Shown here: piece by piece, positions 23,956-34,503 of the stretch
How the letters are laid out: each line of letters opens with the position of its first letter
Numbering within the stretch: the first letter of the stretch is position 1
Assembly (NCBI GenBank): GCA_016712535.1
Contig: JADJQW010000003.1
Location: 699,001-763,000 of the forward strand
Length of the DNA stretch: 64,000 bases
DNA from: Flavobacteriales bacterium
Lineage (GTDB): Bacteria; Bacteroidota; Bacteroidia; Flavobacteriales_F; PHOS-HE28
Direction: 5' to 3'
Translations under genes and position numbers: made by a program
Notes under the pieces: generated by a model
Told to the model about the DNA's origin: nothing
The model's input: only the letters and a program-made list of their open reading frames with translations
Databases searched by the model: none

Positions 23956-26265
23956 ATGACTGGGGGAGTCTTCGAGGAAACCGAGATGGCCGCGTTGGCC
24001 GCACGCTTCGTCAACAGCACCAACCGCCACGTCTTCCTCACCGGCAAGGCTGGCACCGGGAAGACCACCTTCCTGCACCAACTCGCCGCCAGCACGCATA
24101 AGCGCTATGTGATCCTGGCGCCTACGGGCATCGCGGCGCTCAACGCGAAGGGTGTCACCATCCATTCGCAATTCCTGCTGCCCTTCGGGGCCTTCCTTCC
24201 AGAGAAGCAGCGGCCGCACGACATCCCCGAGGGCGCCTTCCACGACCAGGACACGCTCACGCGGAGGCATCCGCTCAACGCCATCCGCCGCAATGTGCTG
24301 CGCGAAGTGGACCTGCTCATCATCGACGAGGTGAGCATGCTTCGCGCAGACCTGCTCGATGCCATCGACTTCCGTATGCGCGCCGTGCGGCAGAATCGAT
24401 ACCAGAGCTTCGGTGGCGCTCAGGTGCTGCTCATCGGCGACCTCTTCCAGCTGCCGCCCGTCGTGAAGGACCATGAATTGCGCGTGATGCAGCGCTACTA
24501 CGCGAGCATGCACTTCTTCGAGAGCCGCGTGATCAAGGAGCACGGTTACGCGCACATCGAATTGGACAGGATCTTCCGCCAGCAGGATGGCAACTTCATC
24601 CATATCCTCAACAATCTGCGCAACAACACCGTCACGCAAGAGGATGTCAAAGAGCTGAACAGGCACTACAAGCCCGAGATCAGCAAGGAGGAAAGGGACG
24701 GCGTCATCACCCTGACCACCCACAATCACAAGGCGGATGAGCTGAACCAGCGCGCACTCTCCCAATTGCCCGGCATATCGCACGCGTTCGTGGCCGAGGT
24801 GGAAGGCGATTTCCCGCAGAGCATGCACCCGGTGCTCGAGCGCATCGAGCTGAAGGTGGGCGCGCAGGTCATGTTCGTGAAGAACGACATGGAGAAGGCG
24901 TACTTCAACGGCAAGCTTGCCAAGGTGGAAGTGTTGGAGAAGGATGGCGTCACGGTTCGCATGGATACGGGCGAACCCTATAAGCTGAAGCGCGAAACCT
25001 GGGAGAATAAGCGCTATGTGGTGAATGCCGCCACGAAGGAGCAACAGGAGGAAGTCCTCGGCACCTTCGAGCAGTATCCGGTCAAGCTGGCTTGGGCCAT
25101 CACGGTGCATAAGAGCCAGGGCCTCACCTTCAGCAAGGCCATCATCGATGTAGGTCATGCCTTCGCGCCTGGGCAGGTCTATGTGGCGCTCTCTCGGCTG
25201 CGCTCCTTGGATGGATTGATCCTGCGCACGCTTATCGACCCCAGCGTGGTGAGCAGCGACAAGGACGTGGTGGCCTTCACGAACCGGGGCTTTGGGCAGG
25301 AGCCGCTTCCGCAGCAACTGAAGGCCAGCCAGCGTGACTACCTGAAGCAGCTGCTTGCAGGCACCTTCGACTTCGGCGACATGCTGCGCAAGGTGGACTA
25401 CACGCAGAAGGATCATCCCGAAACCGCCCAGTTCGAGGACGAGAGCATGAAGACCGCCTTGAAGGTCTTCCAAGAGAAGCTGCGCAGCGAGGAGGAGAAC
25501 ACGCAGAAGTTCCGCAGCCAGTTGATCAGGCTGCTGCACGAAGACAAGCGTGAGGAATTGCTGGTGCGCATCGAGAAGGGCGGCGCCTACTACGGCGAGC
25601 TGCTGCATGCGCAGATGAAGGCGCTCTTCCAGCATATGGCGCAAGCAGAGATGCTGAGCCGCACCAAGGAGTACACCAATGCGCTGAAGGAGATCGACGG
25701 CATGCTGATGAAGAAGGTGGCCACCATCGCCAAGGTGGGCTACCTCACAACGTGCATCCTAAATGGTGTGGAGGTGAGGCGGCAGAAGGACATCGAGCAG
25801 GGTCTGGCTGCGAAGCGCGCGGCGATGGTCGGAGAGGCACGTGCATGGGCCGAGGCGCACAAGCCGAAGGCCAGCGGGAAATCCGGACGTAAACGCGGTC
25901 GCCGCAACGCTGAGGATTCTGCGGATGGCACCGGCAGGAGCGGGTCACCGCCCCGCGCAGCAGGGGCCACCTACGCCACAACCTACGCCCTGCACAAGGA
26001 AGGCCTCACGCTGGAGGAGATCGCTGCCAAGCGCAGCATGGCCAAGAGCACCATCGAAGGCCATTTCGCGCGGGGCATCGCTGAGGGCGAAGTGGACATC
26101 GCCGAGCTGATGCTGGAGAGCGAGCGCGAGGCCATCGCCAACTGGATGCGCGAGAACCCGAAAGAGGGCTTGAACGGTGCGGCGGGTCATTTCCAAGGGC
26201 GATTCGGCTATGGCCAATTGAGGATGGTGCAGGCTTGGGTGAAACTGGAGGAGCAGATCAGGTAG
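23956..26265 (+). CDS. Pif1/RecD-like superfamily 1B helicase with C-terminal helix-turn-helix
   Basis: A helicase of about 770-797 residues. Walker A is GKAGTGKT and Walker B is LLIIDEVSML; TIHSQFLLPFG, GDLFQLPPV, and AWAITVHKSQGLTF with YVALSRLRSLDGL are helicase motifs of the Pif1 family, which unwinds 5' to 3'. A lysine-rich linker (AHKPKASGKSGRKRGRRN) precedes an HTH_40-like domain (about 715-790: YALHKEGLTLEEIAAKRSMA). The Met opening MTGGVFEETEMAAL (23956) is chosen because the first 28 residues from 23872 are low-complexity; the earlier start is possible. Preceded by a 116-bp gap without a clear terminator. Confidence 0.9.
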   Translation: MTGGVFEETEMAALAARFVNSTNRHVFLTGKAGTGKTTFLHQLAASTHKRYVILAPTGIAALNAKGVTIHSQFLLPFGAFLPEKQRPHDIPEGAFHDQDTLTRRHPLNAIRRNVLREVDLLIIDEVSMLRADLLDAIDFRMRAVRQNRYQSFGGAQVLLIGDLFQLPPVVKDHELRVMQRYYASMHFFESRVIKEHGYAHIELDRIFRQQDGNFIHILNNLRNNTVTQEDVKELNRHYKPEISKEERDGVITLTTHNHKADELNQRALSQLPGISHAFVAEVEGDFPQSMHPVLERIELKVGAQVMFVKNDMEKAYFNGKLAKVEVLEKDGVTVRMDTGEPYKLKRETWENKRYVVNAATKEQQEEVLGTFEQYPVKLAWAITVHKSQGLTFSKAIIDVGHAFAPGQVYVALSRLRSLDGLILRTLIDPSVVSSDKDVVAFTNRGFGQEPLPQQLKASQRDYLKQLLAGTFDFGDMLRKVDYTQKDHPETAQFEDESMKTALKVFQEKLRSEEENTQKFRSQLIRLLHEDKREELLVRIEKGGAYYGELLHAQMKALFQHMAQAEMLSRTKEYTNALKEIDGMLMKKVATIAKVGYLTTCILNGVEVRRQKDIEQGLAAKRAAMVGEARAWAEAHKPKASGKSGRKRGRRNAEDSADGTGRSGSPPRAAGATYATTYALHKEGLTLEEIAAKRSMAKSTIEGHFARGIAEGEVDIAELMLESEREAIANWMRENPKEGLNGAAGHFQGRFGYGQLRMVQAWVKLEEQIR

Positions 26266-26609
26266 CCGGGGTTGCGAAGCGGCTTCTGACCTGTTGTTCC
26301 CCGCCCTATCCTCCGGATCGAGAAAGCAGGGTCGGTTGGCTGCTGGTGTTGGGTCTCACTCGTGATCGATGATGCCGTTCTGGATGTTCATCGGTGGCAT
26401 CGTTACAAGCACCCCTCAAGGGCCATGAATCGCCCAGTGACCGATTGAGGATAGGATCTACGGCGCCCCATTGGTGATACCGATGCGTTAAGGTGATCCT
26501 GTTGGGCCGCGGTTCATCTCCTGAGCAGCTGACCATGGTGCATTAAGCTCAGGAGCAGAAGGGGCCGTCTCTTGCGAGACGGCCCCTTCATTCAGATGGT
26601 ATGCAGTGA
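26266..26609. other. Longest intergenic stretch, between convergent genes
   Basis: No ORF with coding character was found in these 344 bp. The right end holds an inverted repeat (CTCCTGAGC at 26518-26526, GCTCAGGAG at 26547-26555) directly followed by the long stem of 26558-26589. The left 250 bp show nothing recognisable. Confidence 0.6.
26558..26589 (-). terminator. Long stem-loop terminator for the TSP3-repeat gene, possibly bidirectional
   Basis: A perfect 14-bp stem (26558-26571 with 26576-26589) closes a TTGC loop. It lies 20 nt beyond the stop of the minus-strand repeat protein and is also downstream of the plus-strand helicase. On the minus strand it is followed by a mixed pyrimidine tract, TGCTCCT. 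Confidence 0.8.
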
Positions 26610-29600
26610 TCAGCGTTGTAGCACCACGCGCTCGGTCCAGCTGTTTCCGGCTCCGGTCACGTGCAGCACATAGATGCCGGTGCCAAGGCTCGCGGGCAGC
26701 TCAAGCACCCCATTCACTGATCCTTCCTGAGCGGCGCGTGTGGTCGATAGCACACGGTTGCCCAGCATGTCGTACAGGTCGAAGGTGAATGCCGCATCCG
26801 TGGCTGTGAAGCCATCGATGCTCATGTTGAGAAGCTCTCCGCGGTTCGGATTTGGCCACACGGTCATGCGGGTCTCCTGCATGCTCTGGTTCCCAACGCT
26901 TTCAGAACCAATGGTCACCAGCTCACCTGTGCTGTTATCAATGGTCACTTGGCAGACGTCGCCGTATGGGCACCAGCTCAGGCCATCATTCTTGGAGATG
27001 CGCACGCGCACCTCGTAAGTCGTGCCATTCAAGAGAGCGTTCGCGCCTGTCCAATTGAGCTTGGTCCAGTGCGTGGTCGAGGTCTTCAGGAATTGGATGC
27101 CCTCAGATGGCACGCGGAACTCGAATTGATAGAGGTCGGCACCTGGGCGGGCGAATGCCCAGATCTTCTGGCTTGACGGTGCTTGGCGAGTAACACCGCA
27201 GGAATACTCCGGATGACCGGGAATGTTCACCAGCTGAGTGGGGGGGCACTCTGCCAGTTGCACATCGAGGCGGAACCGGCATGTGGGTCCGAATTCCGAG
27301 TAGGTGCCAAGGACGCGGCTGCGAGCACGGACGTTATAAAGCACGCCTTCCTCAAGCTGATTGCCGATCCAGCCATTAACCACGAACCGTGAGGCCCGGA
27401 TGGAGCTGGCGGGCAAGCTGTTGGCGGTGTTGTGGCTTTGATACCGGCGGAAGCTGAATCCACCATTGGGATCGAACCACCACATCTGGTAGCCGGTATT
27501 GCTGCGCTCCGGGCTACCTGCAGGGAATGCATTCCAAACGGCGGTCACGGCCGCTTCAGGATTCAAATTGATCAACTCACCCGAAGTCCACCATTCCCTG
27601 TCGCAGGAAGTGACACTGAGGGTCGAAGATCCGATCGGCAAGCAGAAGCCCTCGCCGTTCGCGATGGTGCTCACCTCGGTGAAGCCGTTTCCGTTGTCAC
27701 GGTTGTCGATCAGGCGTTCACCGGTGAGGAGGCTGAGCACATATCCACCCGAGCTCATGCCATCGCCTGCGCTATCGAACACGCGCAGCTCATAGCATCC
27801 GGTGTTGAGGCAGCATTGCTCGCCAATGAAGGCGTCGTTCGACCCGGTGTAAGGCCCTCCGGAGCAAACGGCGGTCTCGGTGCCCTGAAGGACGATATCC
27901 CATTCGGTCTCACCTCCGTTCGCATCCGTTTCAATCACCAGGTTCACCGGGTAGTCGCAGCCTCCGACTGGGGTGCCCTGGCAAACGCAGCTGGCATTCA
28001 ACACATCGTTCTCGGTACCGATGTTCCCATCATCGCATGTCGAGCCAATTTGGCCGGGCACAGTGGCGCAATTGTCGTTCGCGTCGCAAACGCCATCGCT
28101 GTCAGTGTCCTGGAAGGTGCCGGCGCAGTTGCAGTTGGCATCCCACAGGTCGTTGATGGTGCAGTCGTTGTTGTCGTTGCACGCGGTTCCGGGCTGGGCA
28201 GGGCCGCCGGGGTTGCCTTCGCAGTCATCATCGAGCAGGGTGCCCGCGCAGATGCAGTTGGTCACCACGTCGTTGACGGTGTTCGCGTTGCCGTCATCGC
28301 AGGGTCGCCGTTCACCAGGACGGGCAGCAGCGGGCAGGCATCATTCGCGTCGCAAACGCCATCGCTGTCGGTGTCCTGGAAGGTGCCTGCGCAGCCGCAG
28401 TTGGCGGTCACCACATCGTTGATCGTGCAGGCATCACCGTCATTGCAGCTCTGGCCAGGCACCACGTTGGCCTGGGTCGGGCAGGGGTCATTGGCGTCGC
28501 ATGTGCCGTCGCTATCGGTATCCTGGAAGGTGCCGGCGCAACCGCAATTGGCGGTCACCACATCGTTGATCGTGCAAGCATCGCCGTCGTTGCAGCTCTG
28601 GCCGGGCACCACGTTGGCCTGGGTCGGGCACGGATCGCTGGCATCGCACACACCGTCGCTATCGGTGTCCTGGAAGGTGCCTGCGCAGTTGCAGTTGGCA
28701 TCCCACAGGTCGTTGATGGTGCAGTCGTTGTTGTCGTTGCACGCGGTTCCGGGCTGGGCAGGGCCGCCGGGGTTGCCTTCGCAGTCATCATCGAGCAGGG
28801 TGCCCGCGCAGATGCAGTTGGTCACCACGTCGTTGACGGTGTTCGCGTTGCCGTCATCGCAGGGGTCGCCGTTCACCAGGACGGGCAGCAGCGGGCAGGC
28901 ATCATTCGCGTCGCAAACGCCATCGCTGTCGGTGTCCTGGAAGGTGCCTGCGCAGCCGCAGTTGGCGGTCACCACATCGTTGATCGTGCAGGCATCACCG
29001 TCATTGCAGCTCTGGCCAGGCACCACGTTGGCCTGGGTCGGGCAGGGGTCATTGGCGTCGCATGTGCCGTCGCTATCGGTATCCTGGAAGGTGCCGGCGC
29101 AACCGCAGTTGGCGGTCACCACATCGTTGATCGTGCAAGCATCACCGTCGTTGCAGCTCTGGCCGGGCACCACGTTGGCCTGGGTCGGGCAAGGGTCATT
29201 GGCGTCGCAGGTGCCGTCGCTATCGGTGTCCTGGAAGGTGCCTGCGCAGTTGCAGTTGGCATCCCACAGGTCGTTGATGGTGCAGTCGTTGTTGTCGTTG
29301 CACGCGGTTCCGGGCTGGGCAGGGCCGCCGGGGTTGCCTTCGCAGTCATCATCGAGCAGGGTGCCCGCGCAGATGCAGTTGGTCACCACGTCGTTGACGG
29401 TGTTCGCGTTGCCGTCATCGCAGGGGTCGCCGTTAACCAGGACGGGCAGCAGCGGGCAGGCGTCATTCGCGTCGCACACGCCATCGCTGTCGGTGTCCTG
29501 GAAGGTGCCTGCGCAGCCGCAGTTGGCGGTCACCACATCGTTGATCGTGCAGGCATCACCGTCATTGCAGCTCTGGCCAGGCACCACGTTGGCCTGGGTC

Positions 29601-31785
29601 GGGCAGGGGTCATTGGCGTCGCATGTGCCGTCGCTATCGGTATCCTGGAAGGTGCCGGCGCAACCGCAATTGGCGGTCACCACATCGTTGATCGTGCAAG
29701 CATCGCCGTCGTTGCAGCTCTGGCCGGGCACCACGTTGGCCTGGGTCGGGCACGGATCGCTGGCATCGCACACACCGTCGCTATCGGTGTCTTGGAAGGT
29801 GCCTGCGCAGTTGCAGTTGGCATCCCACAGGTCGTTGATGGTGCAGTCGTTGTTGTCGTTGCACGCGGTTCCGGGCTGGGCAGGGCCGCCGGGGTTGCCT
29901 TCGCAGTCATCATCGAGCAGGGTGCCCGCGCAGATGCAGTTGGTCACCACGTCGTTGACGGTGTTCGCGTTGCCGTCATCGCAGGGTCGCCGTTCACCAG
30001 GACGGGCAGCAGCGGGCAGGCATCATTCGCGTCGCAAACGCCATCGCTGTCGGTGTCCTGGAAGGTGCCTGCGCAGCCGCAGTTGGCGGTCACCACATCG
30101 TTGATCGTGCAGGCATCACCGTCATTGCAGCTCTGGCCAGGCACCACGTTGGCCTGGGTCGGGCAGGGGTCATTGGCGTCGCATGTGCCGTCGCTATCGG
30201 TATCCTGGAAGGTGCCGGCGCAACCGCAATTGGCGGTCACCACATCGTTGATCGTGCAAGCATCGCCGTCGTTGCAGCTCTGGCCGGGCACCACGTTGGC
30301 CTGGGTCGGGCACGGATCGCTGGCATCGCACACACCGTCGCTATCGGTATCCTGGAAGGTACCGGCGCAACCGCAGTTGGCGGTCACCACATCGTTGACC
30401 GTGCAGGCATCACCGTCGTTGCAGCTCTGGCCGGGCACCACGTTGGCCTGGGTCGGGCACGGATCGCTGGCATCGCACACACCGTCGCTATCGGTATCCT
30501 CGAAGGTACCGGCGCAACCGCAGTTGGCGGTCACCACATCGTTGATCGTGCAGGCATCACCGTCGTTGCAGCTCTGGCCAGGCACCACGTTGGCCTGGGT
30601 CGGGCAAGGGTCATTGGCGTCGCATGTGCCGTCGCTATCGGTATCCTGGAAGGTGCCGGCGCAACCGCAGTTGGCGGTCACCACATCGTTGATCGTGCAG
30701 GCATCACCGTCGTTGCAGCTCTGGCCGGGCACCACGTTGGCCTGGGTCGGGCACGGATCGCTGGCATCGCACACACCGTCGCTATCGGTATCCTGGAAGG
30801 TACCGGCGCAACCGCAGTTGGCGGTCACCACATCGTTGATCGTGCAGGCATCACCGTCGTTGCAGCTCTGGCCAGGCACCACGTTGGCCTGGGTCGGGCA
30901 AGGGTCATTGGCGTCGCATGTGCCGTCGCTATCAGTGTCCTGGAAGGTACCGGCGCAACCGCAGTTGGCGGTCACCACATCGTTGATCGTGCAGGCATCA
31001 CCGTCGTTGCAGCTTTGGCCGGGCACCACGTTGGCCTGGGTCGGGCACGGGTCGTTCGCATCGCACACGCCATCACTGTCCGTGTCCTGGAAAGTTCCAG
31101 CGCAACCGCAATTCGGAGCGGTCCCTGTGTACACATCATTGACTGTGCAGGCGTTATTGTCATTGCAAGGCGTGCCGGGCAAAGCAGTGCCTCCGATAAC
31201 CCCGAGGCAATCAGGCGCGCAATTCCCGCGCAGTGCAGTCGTCGGTTCAATAGCGCCTGTCTTTGGAACACCGTTGAGGGAGATGTAGAAGTTCCTGTTG
31301 TTGGCAGCGGTATAGCTGTCGTTCACTATTTGGAACTCCGTGCAACCCGTGTTGTTGTTCACATTGATGCGGTGCACGGTGACCCAAGCCCCATTCGTGA
31401 GGGTAGCACCGCAACCGCCGTTGTCCTCATCATCCAGCGGTACCAAGGATACCGCGTTGTACGTGCGGTAGTTGAACCCGCCGCTGTTGACCTGTGTAGT
31501 GGGTGCTATCGGAAAGGCTGGGCCTGGGCACCAAGGCGAGGTTCCGGCGGTCAGTGTTGCTGGAGAGGTACCGACCCAGCGAACGGTGAATGTCAACGAG
31601 GAGAGTAACTGGCCGAAATCGGCGCCGTTGGCCCGAAGGCGGACGTCAAGTTGATTGGCCGCTGGCCCCTCTACCAAGTCGATGTCTACATTGGATGGGA
31701 GTTGGGCGAAGCTCGGTGCAGCGTAGAGGAAAAAGGCGGCACAAGCTCCCATCAGCTGCCTGAGGGCGTTACGTTTCCGGTTCAT
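26610..31785 (-). CDS. Giant secreted protein with thrombospondin type-3-like repeats and T9SS domain, interrupted by two -1 frameshifts
   Basis: Three consecutive frames belong to one gene. N-terminus (from 31785): signal peptide MNRKRNALRQLMGACAAFF, then a domain of about 180 residues (LPSNVDIDLVEG to ISLNGVPKTGAI) shared with the gene at 35763. Next come 18 Ca-binding-type stretches DTDSDG(V/T)CDA alternating with Cys-rich segments (CNDGDACTINDVV, CGCAGT). The C-terminal part has two or three beta domains (YELRVFDSAGDGM; YQMWWFDPNGGFS) and a T9SS type-A domain. The frame is lost at 29983 and 28303, where GGG replaces the GGGG found in two sister repeats; restoring both bases gives exactly 1725 codons plus stop. 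Likely a calcium-stabilised adhesin. As written only the first ~600 residues would be made. Confidence 0.82.
28090..31110. repeat. Nested tandem repeat: 147-bp unit within a 561-bp super-repeat
   Basis: Eighteen copies of the block coding for DTDSDG-CDA are spaced 147 bp apart (49 residues) in the 30050-31080 part, and about 147, 147 and 267 bp apart in the 28100-30050 part, giving a 561-bp (187-residue) higher-order unit. The DDDCEGNPGG module occurs four times (near 28200, 28770, 29330, 29890). Stretches from about 28262 to 28750 and 29944 to 30430 look nearly identical, implying recent duplication or gene conversion. Confidence 0.9.
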
Positions 31786-31865
31786 CGTTGCCATTGGTTT
31801 TGGTTAGGGCACTGTTCGAACGAGGGGCTTATCGGGGGGTATGGACGAGGGCGCAATGTCGCGAT

Positions 31866-34448
31866 TTAGGGCAATTGCTCAACTTTCACATCAGTGGGGA
31901 TCGTTCCGCCGATGTTCACTAAGATGGGGTCGCGATCGTTCTCATCGCCGACATACTTTATCAAACCATCAAGGTTGACGTCCTCCATCATGTATCCAGA
32001 GGCCGTATTGGTGGGGACGGATCCGCCAATGGCTTCTAGGATGGGATCGCGGTCGTTCACATCGCCGACATACTTCAGGAAGCCGTCACGATGGACGTTT
32101 CCGGACCACAGGGTCATGACGCTGCCGCTCGCTTTCCGAGCATTGGTGCCATGGGTCTGAGTGGAAGGAGCAGTGAAATCGACCACGGTGGAGCCTTCGG
32201 TGAGCTGAATCGGTTCTGCTGTCATGCATCCGTGGTGATTCCTATGACGCACGGCCAGGTGGAAGGTACCGTCGAGCATGCCGAACCGGACCACGCCACC
32301 GGATCCAGAGACGACATTACCGCTACGCGTGACCAGTGCGCTCCGCGTGGCTACCACCTGAGCTGGATTCCCCGAATTCCGCAACTCGAGAAGCACCCAA
32401 TCAACAGGTGCATCGTTTCCGGTTGTTTGCAGGAATGCCGGGGTGGCTGTTTCGCCACCACCACCTGCTGCATGGGTGAACCCTAATGCAGTGAATGGTT
32501 CTGAAGCTGGTACCAGAGCGGCGGCGCGCAGTCCATCGTTCATCTTGCCCGACACCGTGTTGTACGGACCATCCAAGAACACCCTCACATCGGCGCTTAC
32601 TCCTTGGTGAACCGTAGCGGTGACCATGGTGCGCGCGCTCTCCTTTTCCACATTGTTGGTGCTCACGCGCCAGTCGTAGAGGAAGTAGTAAACGCCGCTT
32701 CCGCCGGACGAACCAGTGATGGCCCCCATGGAGCCAATAGAGTAGGGGTAAGAGACCCCAGCGTTGTTCCGGTAGAGATCCTGGTATACGTCGCTGTTGT
32801 CGTCGAAGGCGGTGATGGCATGCTGCACACCCGCCGGCACATCCCAGTTCACCACTACTTCAGTCATGCCCGGGGCGAGTTCGATGAACTTCTCCTGGAT
32901 CAGGTTGCCGAGCTGGTCGCGCAGGACGAACTGCCGTTTGCCGAAGCTGTTCGCGTACACTTTGAAGGACTCAAGCTTGAATGGCTCGTAAGCATCGAAG
33001 TAGAGCCAATGCTTCCCATTGAAGTAGCCGCCGCCGCCCGTGTTGTCGGCTTTTCCGGCTGAAACTGTTGAGCCGAGCGATTGATTCACAGCTGCGGCCC
33101 AGTAGTTCGTTGTGCTCGTGAGTGCTGGGGTAGTGAATGAATTACCGGTACCAAGGAGGTTGCCGCCAGCGGGGGCATCGTACCAGCGCACATTCGCACC
33201 TGTGGCTGATATCTCGGCCGTGTTTCCCGTGAGCACCGTTGTTCCGGTCCCAACCGGCGCAGCGGGAGCCGTGAGCACGCTCACGGTGATGCTCGGTGTG
33301 GCGATGGAGCCGCAAGGAGCCGTAACCGTGCACGAGTAAGTTCCAGCTGCCGATACCGTGATCGACCGCGTTGTGGCGCCATTGCTCCACAGATAGCTGT
33401 ACCCCGGAGTGGCGGTCAGGGTAATGGTCTCACCCTGTGCGATCAGGGCGCGCTTATTCGTCAAAAGGCTTCCAGTACCACCGCTGCCAGCGGCTTTCTG
33501 GGTGTTGATGGTAATGGGGATCATCGTGTAATTGTTGTCCTCGTTCTCTTCCCGCCACGCATCCCGAGGATCAACTTCCGCCACGATCCAGTAATTGCCG
33601 TTGCACAGCACGGGAAGACCTGGGTTTCCCGGAAGCAGATTGATCCACATCCCATCCAATCCCTCTGAGTAGATATCGTTCTTGCCTACGCTGATGCCCT
33701 GGAAATTCTCGGAGCAGCTGTATCCGACGCCGAGCCCATAATTCGGGAAATTGCTGGAGCTGTTGAGCGCCGTGCCCTGATTGTACAACTGCGAGGTCCG
33801 GCAGTGTCCGGAGCTCGAAGGACAAGTGCTCAGGTCCATCAGGCAGAACCCCAACTTGGCACCAGTGGCCACGATCGGCCAAAGCCTCGGGTCGGATACG
33901 CCGGGCTGCTCGATCCGCAGCGTCATCGTGGTCCAATCATCCACATGGTAGTGGTTGTGCGTGGGATGATAGGTCATTGTGCCCCGGAGCTCCTCGGTAT
34001 AGGTCATCGTGTTGCCCTGCTTCCGGTACACGCGCTGATAGAGGCGCTGTTTCGCCTCGAAGCCATTCGAGCAAGTGAATCCGTTGTTGTCGTTGGGTAG
34101 GCTGTCCACGACAACCGTATCCGGCCCGCAAATGAAGGTCCGCTGATTTGCAGCGTTCTTTCCCCTGACCTCCAAAGGTCCGAAGCCCTGGTTCGGGGTG
34201 CTTCCGCTTACGCGGAGCCGGCCAGCATCGCTGCTGGCATTCTGCGCATACTGACTTGGGCCGCTCGCGTAGTTCGCCAAGGCGTACCATGAGATCTGAA
34301 TGTCCGGCAGCAGATCGCAGTTGGTTTGCCCGGCGACCTTGCACTGGCAGGTGGTGGCGGTGGTGGTGGTGCACTGCCCATACGAGGAATGGGCGATGGG
34401 CGCCATGAACAGGAAAGAAGCTAAGCTTCCGAGTAGGATTGACCTCAT
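31866..34448 (-). CDS. Lysyl-oxidase-like secreted protein with Ig-like and dockerin-like C-terminal region
   Basis: An 860-residue exported protein. The start at MRSILLGSLASFLFMAPIAH gives a signal peptide. The region about 45-370 is lysyl-oxidase-like, with the copper-ligand segment YHPTHNHYHVDDW (His161, 164, 166, 168) and LGFCLMDLSTC, and many Cys. Lysyl oxidases convert lysine side chains to aldehydes for cross-linking. Ig-like modules follow (about 385-500: ALIAQGETITLTATPGYSYL; TGNTAEISATGANVRWYDAP), then a lectin-like beta region. The end carries two copies of a dockerin-like motif (GDVNDRDPILEAIGG, GDENDRDPILVNIGG) finishing in VEQLP, in place of a standard T9SS type-A domain. It is 55 nt after the propeller gene. 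Confidence 0.82.
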   Translation of the reverse strand: MRSILLGSLASFLFMAPIAHSSYGQCTTTTATTCQCKVAGQTNCDLLPDIQISWYALANYASGPSQYAQNASSDAGRLRVSGSTPNQGFGPLEVRGKNAANQRTFICGPDTVVVDSLPNDNNGFTCSNGFEAKQRLYQRVYRKQGNTMTYTEELRGTMTYHPTHNHYHVDDWTTMTLRIEQPGVSDPRLWPIVATGAKLGFCLMDLSTCPSSSGHCRTSQLYNQGTALNSSSNFPNYGLGVGYSCSENFQGISVGKNDIYSEGLDGMWINLLPGNPGLPVLCNGNYWIVAEVDPRDAWREENEDNNYTMIPITINTQKAAGSGGTGSLLTNKRALIAQGETITLTATPGYSYLWSNGATTRSITVSAAGTYSCTVTAPCGSIATPSITVSVLTAPAAPVGTGTTVLTGNTAEISATGANVRWYDAPAGGNLLGTGNSFTTPALTSTTNYWAAAVNQSLGSTVSAGKADNTGGGGYFNGKHWLYFDAYEPFKLESFKVYANSFGKRQFVLRDQLGNLIQEKFIELAPGMTEVVVNWDVPAGVQHAITAFDDNSDVYQDLYRNNAGVSYPYSIGSMGAITGSSGGSGVYYFLYDWRVSTNNVEKESARTMVTATVHQGVSADVRVFLDGPYNTVSGKMNDGLRAAALVPASEPFTALGFTHAAGGGGETATPAFLQTTGNDAPVDWVLLELRNSGNPAQVVATRSALVTRSGNVVSGSGGVVRFGMLDGTFHLAVRHRNHHGCMTAEPIQLTEGSTVVDFTAPSTQTHGTNARKASGSVMTLWSGNVHRDGFLKYVGDVNDRDPILEAIGGSVPTNTASGYMMEDVNLDGLIKYVGDENDRDPILVNIGGTIPTDVKVEQLP

Positions 34449-34503
34449 TCGTGTGGGATTTGCCGTCGCAGGCCGCGCAAGATACCTTATCGGATGCGCA
34501 AGG

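Noticed and set aside
23935..25644. Minus-strand frame of 569 codons inside the helicase gene
   Set aside because: Antisense shadow of the plus-strand helicase, which has complete helicase motifs.
28090..31110. CRISPR array
   Set aside because: Units are 147 bp, coding, adjacent without unique spacers, and lie within one protein frame.
27432..31288. Long plus-strand frames of 890 and 498 codons across the repeat region
   Set aside because: They are the antisense of the minus-strand TSP3 gene. Repeat length is a multiple of three with no stop in that frame, so openness repeats automatically; the translated repeats show no signal peptide, domain or T9SS end.
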